Below are positions 50,003 through 63,241 of a stretch of DNA of 64,000 nt, in pieces. Every line of letters starts with the position of its first letter. Position 1 is the stretch's first letter. Below the pieces are notes generated by a model. The model was not told the origin of the DNA. It saw only the letters and a list, made by a program, of their open reading frames with translations, and did not search any database. Both the position numbers and the translations under genes were made by a program. Source of the stretch: Populus alba (Eukaryota > Streptophyta > Magnoliopsida > Malpighiales > Salicaceae); assembly GCF_005239225.2 (NCBI RefSeq), contig NC_133293.1, positions 19,498,333 to 19,562,332 of the forward strand, written 5' to 3'.

Positions 50003-52504
50003 TCACTTTACTACGTAGAGAGATCTAATTTTTTTTTAAAAGTAAAAGAAAAAATAGAGGCCTTGGAAAATATGTTGTTATTGCCATTAAATCTAAAAAT
50101 ATATTAATATTTGTATTATTTATCTTAGTTAGCATAATATTTTTAATTAAAATTATTATTTTTATTTACAAAAAAACTTTTTATAATTGTTAAATCAAGT
50201 GAACAAGCAATCCAAAAAATTTATTATTGATATTATTATTTTCAGATCATAAACATACTAATTGAAAAAAATATATTAAAACTAAAATAAAAATTTATAA
50301 TGGTATCTGAGAAACATGTATTGAATAAAAAATAAGTGTATCTCGTAAATTCTCTTCGTATAAAAAAAATACTTAAAAAAATAAAAATAAAAATAAAAAT
50401 AAAGAAGCAAAGTGTCAGCCCTTTGCGCCTGTTATTTATTTTTTTATACTGGAGAGACAAACGACATGTCAATACGTCCCTTGTTTTTTATTAAAAACAA
50501 AAAACTCGAGTCGCCTATCAGAATTGAGAAAATTTGTGCTCCTATTAGCTCTCAAAACACACGACCCCAATGTTTATCCGCATGCTAGCCAACTCAACCA
50601 TGGCAGTTAGTTGTAGATTTATTTGGGAGTATAATTACAGTTTTTTTAAAGTATTTTTTTATGTTAAAATATATTAAAATGATATTTTTTTATCTATTAA
50701 AAATTATTTTTAAGATTAGATCTAAAATATATAAAAAAATTAATTTTTAACAAAAATAATATTAAAATTTTTATGGAACGATATTTGCATAACGTTTCCA
50801 AACAGTGTTATTAATAAGGTAATTAACTGTTTACATAAATAATAAAACACCTTAATAACCTTTTTTTTTAAGTGTATTATTATAATTTTTTCTGTTCAAA
50901 TCCTCTTAATACCGATCCCTTGCCTGACGAGAGATGTTTCTAAAAAGTTTGCTCGCTTGTTATTTCGAAGTTGGGAATGCTGCAAAGCTTGTTATTGTCA
51001 TTTTGATTGAGCAGAAAAGAGGGCAGGTGAAATCAATTATGTTACTTTATTCTTCTGATAGAAAGCAGGCTGCAGGGAACAATTATGTGAAGCTGCATAG
51101 ATGTGCTTTTACTGGCATTGCTATTTCCGACTTCTCTGCTAAAATTATGAGGAAATATAACAAAATTGATGGCCTGTATCTGTATTTCCTGCCGGAATCA
51201 GAGAGGGACCCTGGCATCAGCTGCCTACCCGAGCTCGGAGAAGTGCATAGCACGGTAATTTGCACTATCACTTTCTTTGTTTTCGTTATTATGATTACTG
51301 TGCTGCCATTGTTACAGCATTCCACCTTCAATGATGATGCCAGCGCCTTCGGAAGTGGTCGGGAATGACAAGGTAAAATAAGAGCAGAATGTTCATGGAG
51401 GTTAGATGCCCAATACCGTGTTTGGCACATAGGTATTATACTCGAACCTAATATGTTGATGTTGATGGAGGATTTGATTAACTTGGTAGCTAGACTGATC
51501 TAGATAAGTTAAAGAATTAGGATGAGCTAAAACCCGGTAAAACACTGTTGATTCGTGACTTGGATAACCCAATAAAATCAGGTTAAGACCTAGTTTTTCT
51601 ATTTTAACTCATTAGCGCTACTACCTGCATTCTGGATCAGAGCAACATGCAGAAATTGCAAAGCTTCAAAATCGCAATTGCAGATCAACTCAAGTCTGTT
51701 TCTCATGAATCACTGAACATGCTGGAACTCAAAACAATTTCAGTGCCCAGCACAAAGGATATTTCTCATGAATCACCGAGTTTGCTTCAAGAAGCAAATT
51801 ATGATATATATGCCTTCACCAACCTGTCCTTGGACAGGTTATTTTACCATTGTTTCTCTTGGGCATTTCTTCAAGTGCCTGCAAAGCCAGAAAAAAAGAA
51901 AAAAAAGAAGTCAAACTAATCAAATTAGTGGCAACAATGTGGCTAAGAGGCATCTTTATATCACATGAGAAAATTGAACCTTAGTGCTGTAAACGCAGCC
52001 ACTGGGCAACACTTGCGGTGGGTTCTCTGTGTCCATTAGTTTTTTAGCTATGTAACAAACAATCTTACATGGTGCTGCTTTTAAGGAACCGGAATTGCCA
52101 ACTTCCTGAAGCTCTCCTGTGGCAGTGGATCTTCCTTGGTGCAATCATCTTCATAGCAGTATCTTCAAAAAAGGTCAAGGCAAAACCCAAACACTTGGAT
52201 AACATATCAAGCATTGACCGCATAGCCTTAAGGTCCAAAGTGTTTTAAAAATTTAAAAACATTTTATTTTATTTTTAATTAATATATTTTTAATATTTTT
52301 ATATCATTTTGATATGATAATATAAAAGTAATTTTTAAAAAATAAAAAAATATATTATTTTAATATATTTCAAAATAAAAAATAATCATTACCATATTTC
52401 TAAACATCCTCATAATGTTACGAGAAAAACTATTACATCATCATTTTGACATTATATTTTAAAAATATTTTTATATTAGACAGTGTAACCAAACACACCG
52501 GCTA
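50003..52504. other. Spacer between H4 copies
   Basis: AT-rich spacer. It holds two copies of the AT-rich MITE-like family (about 50640-50806 and 52240-52410) and one candidate ORF (50934-51368). The rest, including a duplicated TTTCTCATGAATCAC near 51700 and 51762, shows no recognisable gene. Confidence 0.5.
50934..51368 (+). CDS. Unknown ORF, 144 residues, possibly a gene fragment
   Basis: I do not recognise this protein. The first part has mixed composition (YSSDRKQAAGNNYVKLHRCA, then LYLYFLPESERDPGIS). A hydrophobic stretch (TVICTITFFVFVIMITVLPL) coincides with a segment that looks like a short intron: GTAATTT after 51251 and TTGTTACAG before the next block. So it may be two exon pieces read through an intron, or a decayed gene fragment. 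No TATA box or neighbour supports it. Confidence 0.25.
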   Translation: MFLKSLLACYFEVGNAAKLVIVILIEQKRGQVKSIMLLYSSDRKQAAGNNYVKLHRCAFTGIAISDFSAKIMRKYNKIDGLYLYFLPESERDPGISCLPELGEVHSTVICTITFFVFVIMITVLPLLQHSTFNDDASAFGSGRE

Positions 52505-52811
52505 TCGAGGGAAGCATTGTCCACACAAACTTAAATGGACACATCTCAGATTTTATATTAATCACGTTTCTTTAATTTAGGTTTCAGTTAAATCAAGCAA
52601 AGAAAGTCGAGCCCGTAAAATAAAAAAACACAAGCCCATCAAAAGTTGAATCGAAACACCACCATTTTCATTCCAAAAAAATAATCAACATTAACCCTTC
52701 ACGCACTTATAATTACAAAATAGTACCTAACAAAACCTGATTAGCAAATCTAAAACCAATCCCTAAGAACCCTTTCTTGACAGCAAGACTTCTATTTTAA
52801 AATCAAAAGCC

Positions 52812-53129
<318 letters not shown>

Positions 53130-53716
53130 CTAGCTAATTAGAAGATCTGCTGAAAAGATTCGATGTGAGAATCGTTAGCACATGATAGCGATTTAAATAA
53201 AAAAACAAAACCCAAGAAATTGAGACCAAGCACGAAAAATGACGACAAACTCTTGCATTTTCTCAGCAAACAAGCACATACCAAATTGGAAAAACTAAAA
53301 TTTTCACGATTAGTGAAGGAAAAGAAAATCAAAACACATTTCTTGAACATCAATATTTTCTCGCGTTATCTTAGTGACCAAACAAGCAGCTTTAATGAAA
53401 AATAAACAAAAACACCAGCTGAGAACGGAAGAATCAAAACACACTTCACCATAATTAATATATACAGGTGCTGATTCGAATCTTTATTTTAGATGTCCAA
53501 AATCAAATGAAACCCTAGCTTTCGTTTTAAGCAGAGATCAACTAGAACGAATTTTGAACAACACAGTGAAAATCAAATTACACCCAAAAAACGAGTACAA
53601 AAAACATAGGTGACAGATAATGAGAGAGAGAAATACCGTAAGTGCAAACTTAGAATCGAGATCGAGAAAGAAAGATGCGTGGGATTTTGTGTGACGGTAA
53701 AAGACGGTATAGGTTA

Positions 53717-53724
53717 TATTTATA
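53717..53724 (-). promoter_or_regulatory. TATA box of H4 copy 2
   Basis: TATAAATA on the minus strand, at the same place relative to the gene as in copy 1. Confidence 0.7.
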
Positions 53725-54639
53725 GGGACACGCAAGGGATTGTCCATCGTGGTCGATCCGAGACAATTGTTTTGAGGAGAACTTTGGGCCATTTGTTTTT
53801 GAATGGCCGGTCAAGATTACGATGTTTGTAATGAAGCGGATCGATGACATGGCATGCGTTTTTTTTTCTTAGAAAAAATACTTGCTCGCTTGAAATGGTG
53901 CTGAGTCTTGAATTACCAGGGGAGAAAGATGATTTGTGTTTTCTCGTGCTTGGTTTGGATCCGAATCCAAGTAAGCTTTTTGAGATTTTGTTGAGTTTCC
54001 ATTGATTTTGTCCGTGAAGAAGCTGATATATCTGGATTAAAAATCAATTTCGAGGTCTGAACATCATGTAATCGGGAATTAGAGGTTAAACAAACAAGTT
54101 AGAATAGATATTACTAGTTTGTATTTTCTCGTTATCATGATTTAAATATTTATTGTTTTCTATAATTAAAAAAATAATATATTTTTTTCTGGGCAAGTTC
54201 TTTGTTGTATCCACGCAAACTTAATATTGCATGTTGTAATTCACCGTGGCATTGTAGTTATTGGTATTTTCCAATAATAATAAATGAATAAGATTGTTTT
54301 TATGTGCAGAGGTTTTTTCCCAGTGCCCAGGACTCGGAAACAAGATCTCTCCTCGAAATAGTTCGATGTATTACGTAGAATCACGTCAATATAGTTTTAA
54401 TTCAAATTCAAATGAATTATTTTCATATTTTTTTTATTTTAATCATTTTATTTTCTTAAAACCTCATCTGAAATGCTAAAAAATATATCGTGTGGGACAC
54501 CATCACAATAAAACCGTGAAGAACACAAACAACATAAAATACAATCAATAAACAAAAACATGATGATATGCAATCTCCCCTGGTAATTGGATATAATTAT
54601 CCATGAATGCAAGAAATTCTGACTATTTTACTCAATTTA

Positions 54640-54836
54640 GAGGGTGTTTGGCATTGCTATTGAAAAGTATTTTTAAAAAAATTAAATTTTTTTTTTTTGC
54701 TTTAAAATAATATGTTTTTGATGTTTTCAAGTCATTTTGATATGTTGATCTCAAAAATAATTTTTAAAAATATTAACACATTTTTTTAAAATAAAAAATA
54801 CTTTAAAAAACAATAACTATACTCTCAAACATGCTC
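54640..54836. mobile_element. AT-rich MITE, 197 bp
   Basis: Left end GAGGGTGTTTGGCATTG; right end, on the opposite strand, GAGCATGTTTGAGAG. The flanks are TTA on the left and TAA on the right, so the TTA duplication is imperfect or only TA is duplicated. The interior is A/T-rich with the family core GTCATTTTGATATGTTGA. The left terminus matches the 60918 transposon at 15 of 17 positions. Confidence 0.7.
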
Positions 54837-56975
54837 TAAGAGCATTCGCTATTAGTCAATACTACTATTGTTTTAATTTAATTTTGCTGAACATATTTGT
54901 ACTTTATTTTGTTTTTTAATTGGACGTTAATTTTGTTTCTTTTTTATGTATTTTTTTATTTTTAATTATTATAACATCTTATTGAAAGAACTTAACATAA
55001 TATAGTTCATGCTCATTCACTAATCAAACCCCAGAGAAGCAGGGAGAAATGAAATTATATCACAGAAAAGGCTTGAAAAGAGCTGCTAAGCCGATCATCC
55101 CAATATTCACACCCCGAAAACCACCTCACTTTAGGCCAATAAATTAAAAGGGTGCGATTGAATTATCCTTAATCCTCTGATAAATCATTAAAAAGTTATG
55201 AAACATACCGTATTTTCAATCATCAATCCTCATCGAACAAGAAACCTTTATAAAAGAGTCGTGATTGAGAGATAAATTAATAGAGCTTGGTAATTTAAAT
55301 CGCAGATAAGAGAGGCAGGTAAAAGTTTTGCTTTGTCGCATTCACGAAGGGTAATCCATAAATGTTCGCTCAATTTTAGTTTCTCCATGACATTCTTGAT
55401 CCCTATTTATTTAATTTGTATTTGAAAGTATAATTATAGTTATTTTTAAAATATATTTTTAAATAAAAAATATATTAAAATAATTTTTTTTTTTTTTTAA
55501 AAATCATTATTAATATCGTTGCATCAAAATAATCTAAAAATATTTAAAAAATTAATAATTTAAAACAAAAAAAAATTTAAAAACACAAGTTGAACATAAA
55601 AAAAAATTTAATCGTGGACTTCAGCACCGATCAGTGCATTGAATACAATACAGTATCAAGAATTCTATCAATAAAATAGACGGGGGAAATCTCAAAATAA
55701 AGTACCAGCAGCAGTCAGGTAAGAATTGCCAAATGAAATAAATGTAACATAAAGAAACCAATGCATAAATTTTAATGAGCTGCACCATCACTCGGATTGG
55801 ACCATTCTATAATCATGGAAACAACCAAATTCTTCCATCATGACAATAAACATGCGGCAATTCCAAATGACTAAGAAATACATTTTTAAAACTCAAAAAA
55901 TCAAATTGATGAGATCATAAATAGGAAGATCATAGACACTTTTTCCAAACAGTAGTTCCCCTTTACTACTGCATCTAGATGTGCCAGAAAGGATATAATA
56001 ACACAGAGAAGAATGAGGACTAATCCAAAAAATAAAGAGGCGTCAAGCTCCATAATCATACCAGAAGATCAGTGGAATACCATAGTAAACTTCGAGAGCA
56101 GAGTTCTACCAATTATACTCTCAAAATTTCCCAACTCCATGAAAAGTGTATTCATGCTAGTGTTTAATAATTGTCTCATGTTAAGTTAGAGACCTCCATG
56201 AGAACCTAGTCAAATCCCCGGGTATCAGATGATGTTTAGTCATAGTGGTAAAAATACAAGCCACTAGGTGTTGAAAAAATATACTGATAACGTCATTTCT
56301 ATACTTGATGCTGGATTATTTTATTTATGATCAAATTCATTGATCAGCTTAAAAGTTCTGGTAGGAGAAGATTTTCAAACCAGATTTTTCCAATCACATT
56401 GAGAGTATCAGTGTTGGATATGCTTTCTTGGGTAGTGTTATCCTGCATTATCTGCATTATCTCTTCTATATATATATATATATATAAAAAAAACCCAACG
56501 TAAACTCAATTATCTAGAGGTAATTGGTCATTCCAAATACTTTGAGATCATGCACAAGATCATCTATTTTCCTCTTGAAACTTGTATATTTGTTGTAGTT
56601 TATTCTCCAATCAAGAAGGTCATCTGACAGATATAAGAAGCAAGAAATGCAGGCAAATCTTCCAAATTATTAGCTAATTCACATCACCCAATTAACTAGA
56701 ACTTACCTTGAGGATAATAACTAAAAAGAATTCAAAATTCAATTCATAATATAAAAGCAGATTATATAGCATGACTTTCATTCACATGAAGGTATACCAT
56801 AACTATTGAACCAACTTCAGAAATCAATGTAGGATCTAGCACCAAGTCTAACGACATCATTTGGTGTGTGGCAAAGCCAGTTGTCTCAAACTAGTTCACC
56901 AAGAGATTTTTCCTTTTGGAACATTGAGGAGTTCCTTAAAACTGGAGGGACTGGAGAGGTAATGGATGCGATAAA
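54837..56975. other. Intergenic, no gene seen
   Basis: A further AT-rich family copy lies at about 55424-55590. There are no ORFs of 60 codons or more on either strand, and no RNA recognised. If the minus-strand gene starting at 60489 is real, small downstream exons could lie here, but I could not identify them. Confidence 0.45.
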
Positions 56976-59900
56976 GGAATTATGTACAAAACAACTATCT
57001 AGAGGGACCAGAACAAGACAAATCAGAGAGCAAAGGGACTAGATACACCATTAACCCTTTTTGAACAAAACACCTCATTGAGGCCAAATAACAATTCAAT
57101 TTGTTCCTTATAATCACATGCATGGAATTTTCCATTAAAAGTATCTTTGTCGCCTCATTGCATTACCTTCTGTTTTATAGGGAACGAAAGAAAGATCATG
57201 ACCAAACGATAATAGTAAATAAAACTTGACCCTATTTTCAATTTCCAGCGCAATTCAACCAAAGGAACATAGAGAGGCTAAGATTCGTGTTTTATCATAC
57301 AATCATAAGCAAGGAGCATAAGAGGTTGTGGCTGCAAAAAAAAAGCATTTTGTATAAAAAAATCATCTAAAGGGACCAGAACAAGAAAAATCTGAGAACA
57401 ACGGGACTAGATGCACCATTAAACCTCACATAACACCTCATTGCCTTGCCAAATAACCAATCATTTTGTTCCTTAAAACAGTATGTATGAAATTTTCTGT
57501 AAAAAATATCATCTTAGCCTCAGTGCATTACCTTTCTTTTTATAGGAAAACAAGGATGAAGATCATGAAAAAACAATAACACTAAAGAAATAGTGACCAT
57601 ATTCTTAATTTCCATCGCATTTCAAAAAAAGGAACACGGTGAGGCTAGGATTCCCTTTTGACCATATGATCATAAGTAAAGAACATGAGAAGTCATGGCT
57701 GCAGTAAAAGGCATTCTGTGCAAAACAATTATCTAAAGGGACCAGAACAGGAAAAATCAGAAAACAGAGGGACTTTATAAGCCATCAATTCTTTTTGCAC
57801 AGAACACCTCATTGCCTTGCCAAATAACCAATCAATTTGTTCCTTAAAACAATATGTATGAACTTTCCGTAAAAAATATCATCATAGCCTCAGTGCATTA
57901 CCTTTTCTTTTTATAGGAAAACAAGGATGAAGATCATGAAAAAAAAAAAAACACTAAAGAAATTGTGACCATATTCTTAATTTCCAACACATTTCAATAA
58001 AAGGAACACGGTGAGGCTAGGATTCCCTTTTGACCATATGATTATAAGTAAAAAACATGAGAAATCATGGCTGCAATAAAAGGCATTCTGTGCAAAACAA
58101 TTATCTAAAGGGACCAGAACAGGAAAAATCAGAAAACAGAGGGACTATATACACCATCAATTCTTTTTGCACAGAACACCTCATTGCCTTGCCAAATAAC
58201 CAATCAATTTGTTCCTTAAAACAATATGTATGAAATTTTCTGTAAAAAAATTCATCTTAGCCTCAGTGCATTACCTTTCTTTTTATAGGAAAACAAGGAT
58301 GAAGATCATGAAAAAACAATAACACTAAAGAAATTGTGACCATATTCTTAATTTCCAACGCATTTCAATAAAAGGAACACGGTGAGGCTAGGATTCCCTT
58401 TTGACCATATGTTCATAAGTAAAGAACAGAAGTCATGGCTGCAGTAAAAGGCATTCTGTGCAAAACAATTATTGAAAGGGACCAGAACAGGAAATATCAG
58501 AAAACAGAGGGACTTTATACACCATCAATTCTTTTTGCACAGAACACCTCATTGCCTTGCCAAATAACCAATCAATTTGTTCCTTAAAACAATATGTATG
58601 AAACTTTCCGTAAAAAAAAATCATCTTAGCCTCAGTGCATTACCTTTCTTTTTATAGGAAAACAAGGATGAAGATCATGAAAAAACAATAACACTAAAGA
58701 AATAGTGACCATATTCTTAATTTCCAACGCATTTCAATAAAAGGAACACGGTGAGGCTAGGATTCCCCTTTGACCATATGATCATAAGTAAAGAACATGA
58801 GAAGTCATGGCTGCAGTAAAAGGCATTCTGTGCAAAACAATTATTTAAAGGGACCAGAACCGGAAAAATCAGAAAACAGCGGGACTTTATACACCATCAA
58901 TTCTTTTTGCACAGAACACCTCATTGCCTTGCCAAATAACCAATCAATTTGTTCCTTAAAACAATATCTATGAAACTTTCTGTAAAAAAAATCATCTTAG
59001 CCTCAGTGACCAAATTCTTAATTTCCAACGCATTTCAAAAAAAGGAACACGGTGAGGCTAGGATTCCCCTTTGACCATATGATCATAAGTAAAAAACATG
59101 AGAAGTCATGGCTGCAGTAAAAGGCATCTGTGCAAAACAATTATTTAAAGGGACCAGAACAGGAAAAATCAGAAAGCAGAGGGACTTTATACGCCATCAA
59201 TTCTTTTTGCACAGAACACCTCATTGCCTTGCCAAATAACCAATCAATTTGTTCCTTAAAACAATATGTATGAAACTTTCCGTAAAAAAAATCATCTTAG
59301 CCTCAGTGCATTACCTTTCTTTTTATAAGAAAACAAGGATGAAGATCATGAAAAAACAATAACACTAAAGAAATTGTGACCATATTCTTAATTTCCAACG
59401 CATTTCAATAAAAGGAACACAGTGAGGCTAGGATTCCCTTTTGACCATATGATCATGAGTAAAGAATATGAGAAGTCATGGCTGCAGTAAAAGGCATTCT
59501 GTGCAAAACAATTATTTAAAGGGACCAGAACAGGAAAAATCAGAAAACAGAGGGACTATATATGCCATCAATTCTTTTTGCACAGAACACCTCATTGCCT
59601 TGCCAGATAACCAATCAATTTGTTCCTTAAAACAATATGTATGAAATTTTCCGTAAAAAATATCATCTTAGCCTCGGTGCATTACCTTTCTTTTTATAGG
59701 AAAACAAGGATGAAAATCATAGAAAAACAATAACACTAAAGAAATCGTGACCATATCATATTCTTAATTTCCAACGCATTTCAATAAAAGGAACACGGTG
59801 AGGCTAGGATTTCTTTCTTGCCATACGATCATAAGTAAAGAGCATGAGAAGTCATGGCTGCAGTAAAAGGCATTCTGTGCAAAACAATTATCTAAAGGGA

Positions 59901-60110
59901 CCACAGCAAGAAAAATCAGAGAACAGAAGCACTAGATGCACCATTAACCCTTTTTGCATAGAATACCTCATTGCCTTGCCAAATAACCAATCAATTTGTT
60001 CTTTAAAATAATACATATGAAATTTTCCATCCGAAATTATCATCTTAGCCTCGTTGCATTGCCTTTTGTTTTATAGGAAAATAACGAATTAGACAATTAC
60101 AAAACAATGA
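56976..60110. repeat. Tandem array of ~370-bp repeats
   Basis: The motif GGGACCAGAAC recurs at about 57004, 57372, 57738, 58110, 58478, 58850, 59150 and 59521, with a variant (GGGACCACAGC) near 59897. Spacings are 368, 366, 372, 368, 372, 300, 371 and 376. Other landmarks in every full unit are CTCATTGCCTTGCCAAATAA, CAATCAATTTGTTCCTTAAA, GGTGAGGCTAGGATT and GTCATGGCTGCAGTAAAAGG. The 300-bp unit (58850-59150) has lost about 70 bp after CTCAGTG. Units at both ends are the most diverged; internal ones are nearly alike. There is no ORF of 60 codons in either strand. Confidence 0.93.
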
Positions 60111-60352
60111 CATCACATGTACCCTAACCGTATGATTAGGGTTGAAAGTATTGCACGAAGAGAGAAATTTTCGGTGTTTCTCTCTGCTAGCTGTTTGGGT
60201 GCGAAAGACCCGTAATCATACAAATTGAATTGCAACTAATATTAAAACAAATCCACGAAATCAAAATTTCAAAACCCTAACCCTGGTCTTTAATTACAAC
60301 AGAAACATAAAAAAAAAAAAAAAAAAAAAGTAACAAGGAGATGAATGAATAC

Positions 60353-60489
60353 CGTTTGGTTGGCTTTAGAAGAGAAAGGTGGAAGGCGTTGTTTTTTCGC
60401 TGGCGTAATTCGACTAGAGCCCGTTCGTATTCTGGGACCAGAATTTCCCATGACGGATCTGAAACCCTGACCCTTGGAGAAACTGCCAT
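60353..60489 (-). CDS. First coding exon of an unidentified gene (partial)
   Basis: The ATG at 60489 opens a compact coding exon of 45 codons plus two bases (MAVSPRVRVSDPSWEILVPE, later YERALVELRQRKNNAFHLSL), ending at a good donor, ACG|GTATTC. A TATA box lies about 80 bp upstream of the ATG. The protein start is charged and amphipathic, without a signal or transit peptide; I do not recognise it. Downstream of the donor come poly-T sequence and then the ~370-bp tandem array, and no further exon of useful length is visible. It is either a gene with a very long first intron and small exons, a gene broken by expansion of the array, or a truncated duplicate. Confidence 0.55.
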
Positions 60490-60568
60490 AAAAGAAACCG
60501 AAGGGAAGGGGAGAAGAGGAGGGAGCAGAGAGAGGAGATTTTCGAGATATGCCAGATCATATTTGATG

Positions 60569-60576
60569 TATTTATA
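60569..60576 (-). promoter_or_regulatory. TATA box of the 60489 gene
   Basis: TATAAATA on the minus strand, followed by a CT-rich leader and the ATG about 80 bp downstream. Confidence 0.6.
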
Positions 60577-61328
60577 TCGGTCAGGTTATATTTAGTGTTT
60601 TTTCGCTACGCTGGCAATGATTTTACGCTAAGTTAAAATCAGGCCTTATGTGTATCAATTCATTCTAGGGCCCGGATTTTCTAGGCCTTGAAGTCTCCCT
60701 GTAGAAGGTGATCTAATCCACTCAGCTGCATAGGTCCAAACAGAGACAACCTGGGTCTGAGCCTCTATTATCTGTATGGAGGACTAAAAAATGAATTTGC
60801 TTCCATTCAAATACGTGGAAAAGGTTGAATACTAGACATGCATCAATAGCTAATGACCCTGGGCTAGGTTAGTGTTGATGTCTTTCCTTTTCCAACGGTT
60901 TTCTTGGCATATATTTAGAGTGTGTTTGGTATTGTGGTAGCTTTTGTGGTTGCGGTTTGTAAAAAATAGTTTCATAAAAAGTACTTTTTATGAGGTTGAT
61001 TTTTTAAAAAAATGGTGTTTGGTTAAAACTGTGGTTGAAGTTGTGGTTTGAAAAAAAGCAGTTTTTGGTGTTTGGTTACAAAACTGTGGTTCAACAATTG
61101 TGGTGGAAAAAAAGCAATTTTGTGTTTGGTAAAAATTATGGTTAAAAAAAAAAATTTCTTGTGTTTTGTTATTATGGTTTGTGTTTTATATTTGATTGGA
61201 ATTAAATATTTGATTGGAATTAATTAAAAGGACATATATAGACACATATATATAATTCCAAAACATAGGTGTTATGTAATTATGATTACATAACAAAATG
61301 AAAAATCGTTATACATTAATGTACTTTT

Positions 61329-62943
61329 TTATTGTTCCATCAAACTATTTGCAATTCCATCGCGTACAAAATCCATACGTGAAGGCCTCTGTGAGCCTTG
61401 AACGGCCGAAGCCTGAACAGTATCAGGCAAAGAGTCATCTGGAATCAAATTGGGGTTGCGATCATACTCAGAAAAAACTGCATCATCTTGCGATCTCCTT
61501 CTAATATAATTATGTAGTGCCATTGATGCAACTACAATCTCAACTTGTGTTTTGTATGGATAAGCAGGCATGTTTTGCAAAATTTTCCACCTCTGTTTCC
61601 ATACCCCAAAAGAACGTTCGATCACGTTACGTAGTGACGAGTGTGCACGATTAAACACTTCTTTCCGACCACTTGGTTCTCCACGACGTCTAAATTCTTG
61701 GAAGTGATACCTCTCGCCTTTGTAGGGACCTAAATATCCATACTCGTTTGGATATCCAGCATCAACCAAATAGTATTTTCCTGAAAAAAATAACATTGTA
61801 ATTTTAAACAAAACTTAAAAAAATAATTATATTCCTTCAATTACCCAATCTTCAATTTAGTCAAAATCACAACCTTCTGGAGGTTTTGGAAAGTTGATAT
61901 TGCTATTGTCAATAGCCTCCAAAAAAATACGAGTATCGTGTGCACTGCCTTCCCATCCTGCCCACACGAACATGAATTGCATGTCGAAACTACAAGCGGC
62001 CATTACATTTTGTGTTGGTACACCTTTTCTTCCAATAAATGGAATTTGATTTGCAGCTGGTATGCAGGCACGAACATGTGTTCCATCAATTGCACCGACA
62101 CAATTCTACATGCCACAAAAACATTTATAGTACTCATATAAACTTTTATAATATATTTCATACTCCTCTGAACAACTTAATTAAACTACTTAATTATATT
62201 TATATATATATATATATATAAATTAATCTTACCTTGAAATGTGACATAAATCTTGGATTCATAGCAATTTCTCTTGGTGTGCTCGTAAATTGTGGATCTA
62301 CTGGTTTTATGACTTCCACAGCAAACAAACGTAATGATTTAAGCACTTCTGTAAAACATCGACTAATAGTTTCACCTGAATGCTGGAATCTTTCCTGCAC
62401 TTGTCTATTTGATGCCCCAACTGCTATTGTAAATAGAAACATTGCCACCTTTTCAATAACGCTCATTCTTCTTGACGGTTTTAAGCCGTGGTGCGTTTCC
62501 AAGTCGGTGCACAAACTCAACAAAGTTGTTGCGTCCATCCTGAACATGTTAACACTTCGTTTCCAATGACCTCTTAAAACCTCCGTCAACCAACGCATCC
62601 CTGTGTTATAGGAAACCATACATGGTTCTTTATACATATAATTAATATAATACGCGTTTATAGCGTCAGCTGTGAATAAATTCAATTTTTTCCTATCAAT
62701 ATGCCTCCTTATAATAAATGCATCGTCATCATCACTATCACCATCAACGTCGGCATCATCATCGTCGTCGTCATTACTGTCGTCGGAGTCGTTTCCATTA
62801 CTATCATCTCCGGCACCATCAACCGAAGCACCACTAACTCCACAACTAGGATAATTAATTTGGTCTACAATCCGGTTCATTACATCATCATAATTACCAG
62901 CGAAATCTTCATTAAATATGTCATTAAATCGTGGATCATCCAT
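61329..62943 (-). CDS. PIF/Harbinger DDE transposase (HARBI1/ALP1-like)
   Basis: Three exons, 62233-62943, 61874-62105 and 61329-61780, join in frame to 464 residues with GT-AG introns of 127 and 93 bp. The N-terminus is acidic (Asp-rich run near residues 52-75) and is followed by a helix-turn-helix region (LFTIAVGASNRQVQERFQHS) typical of DUF8040-type plant transposases. The DDE nuclease domain carries Asp244 in GAIDGTH, Asp321 in VDAGYPN and Glu369 in NVIERSFGVW, so the catalytic triad is complete. No stop or frameshift was found, and the gene could be active. A domesticated ALP1-like gene is less likely because the gene still lies behind a recognisable transposon end with TTA. A (TA)n run sits in intron 1. 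Confidence 0.9.
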
Positions 62944-63241
62944 AACTTCAATTACATGTAAACAAGAAAAAAAATTATATGTTCATTAATAAAAAAACTT
63001 TAAATAATTAAATAACATTCAATAAAAAAACTTTCATAGAGTTATAGAGTTGGTGCGACATAAGTTTTTTTCCATACCTGTAAAGCCAGCAAAAAATAAG
63101 TATTCGACTTGCTTGTTGTATTTGGTGCAATTGAAAGGTTTGAAAGCTTGTTATGAAGAAAGCTATGTCATTGAAAAAATATGATGTAAACATTCCTCTT
63201 TATATAGAAAATTTCAATCCTCTCTACGTATAGTTTACAAT

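Noticed and set aside
51956..52144. 62-codon minus-strand ORF with mixed composition
   Set aside because: Too short, no context, and not recognised; could be a gene relic but nothing supports it.
56976..60110. CRISPR-like regular array
   Set aside because: The units are ~370 bp head-to-tail copies with no short-repeat/unique-spacer pattern, and the genome is eukaryotic.
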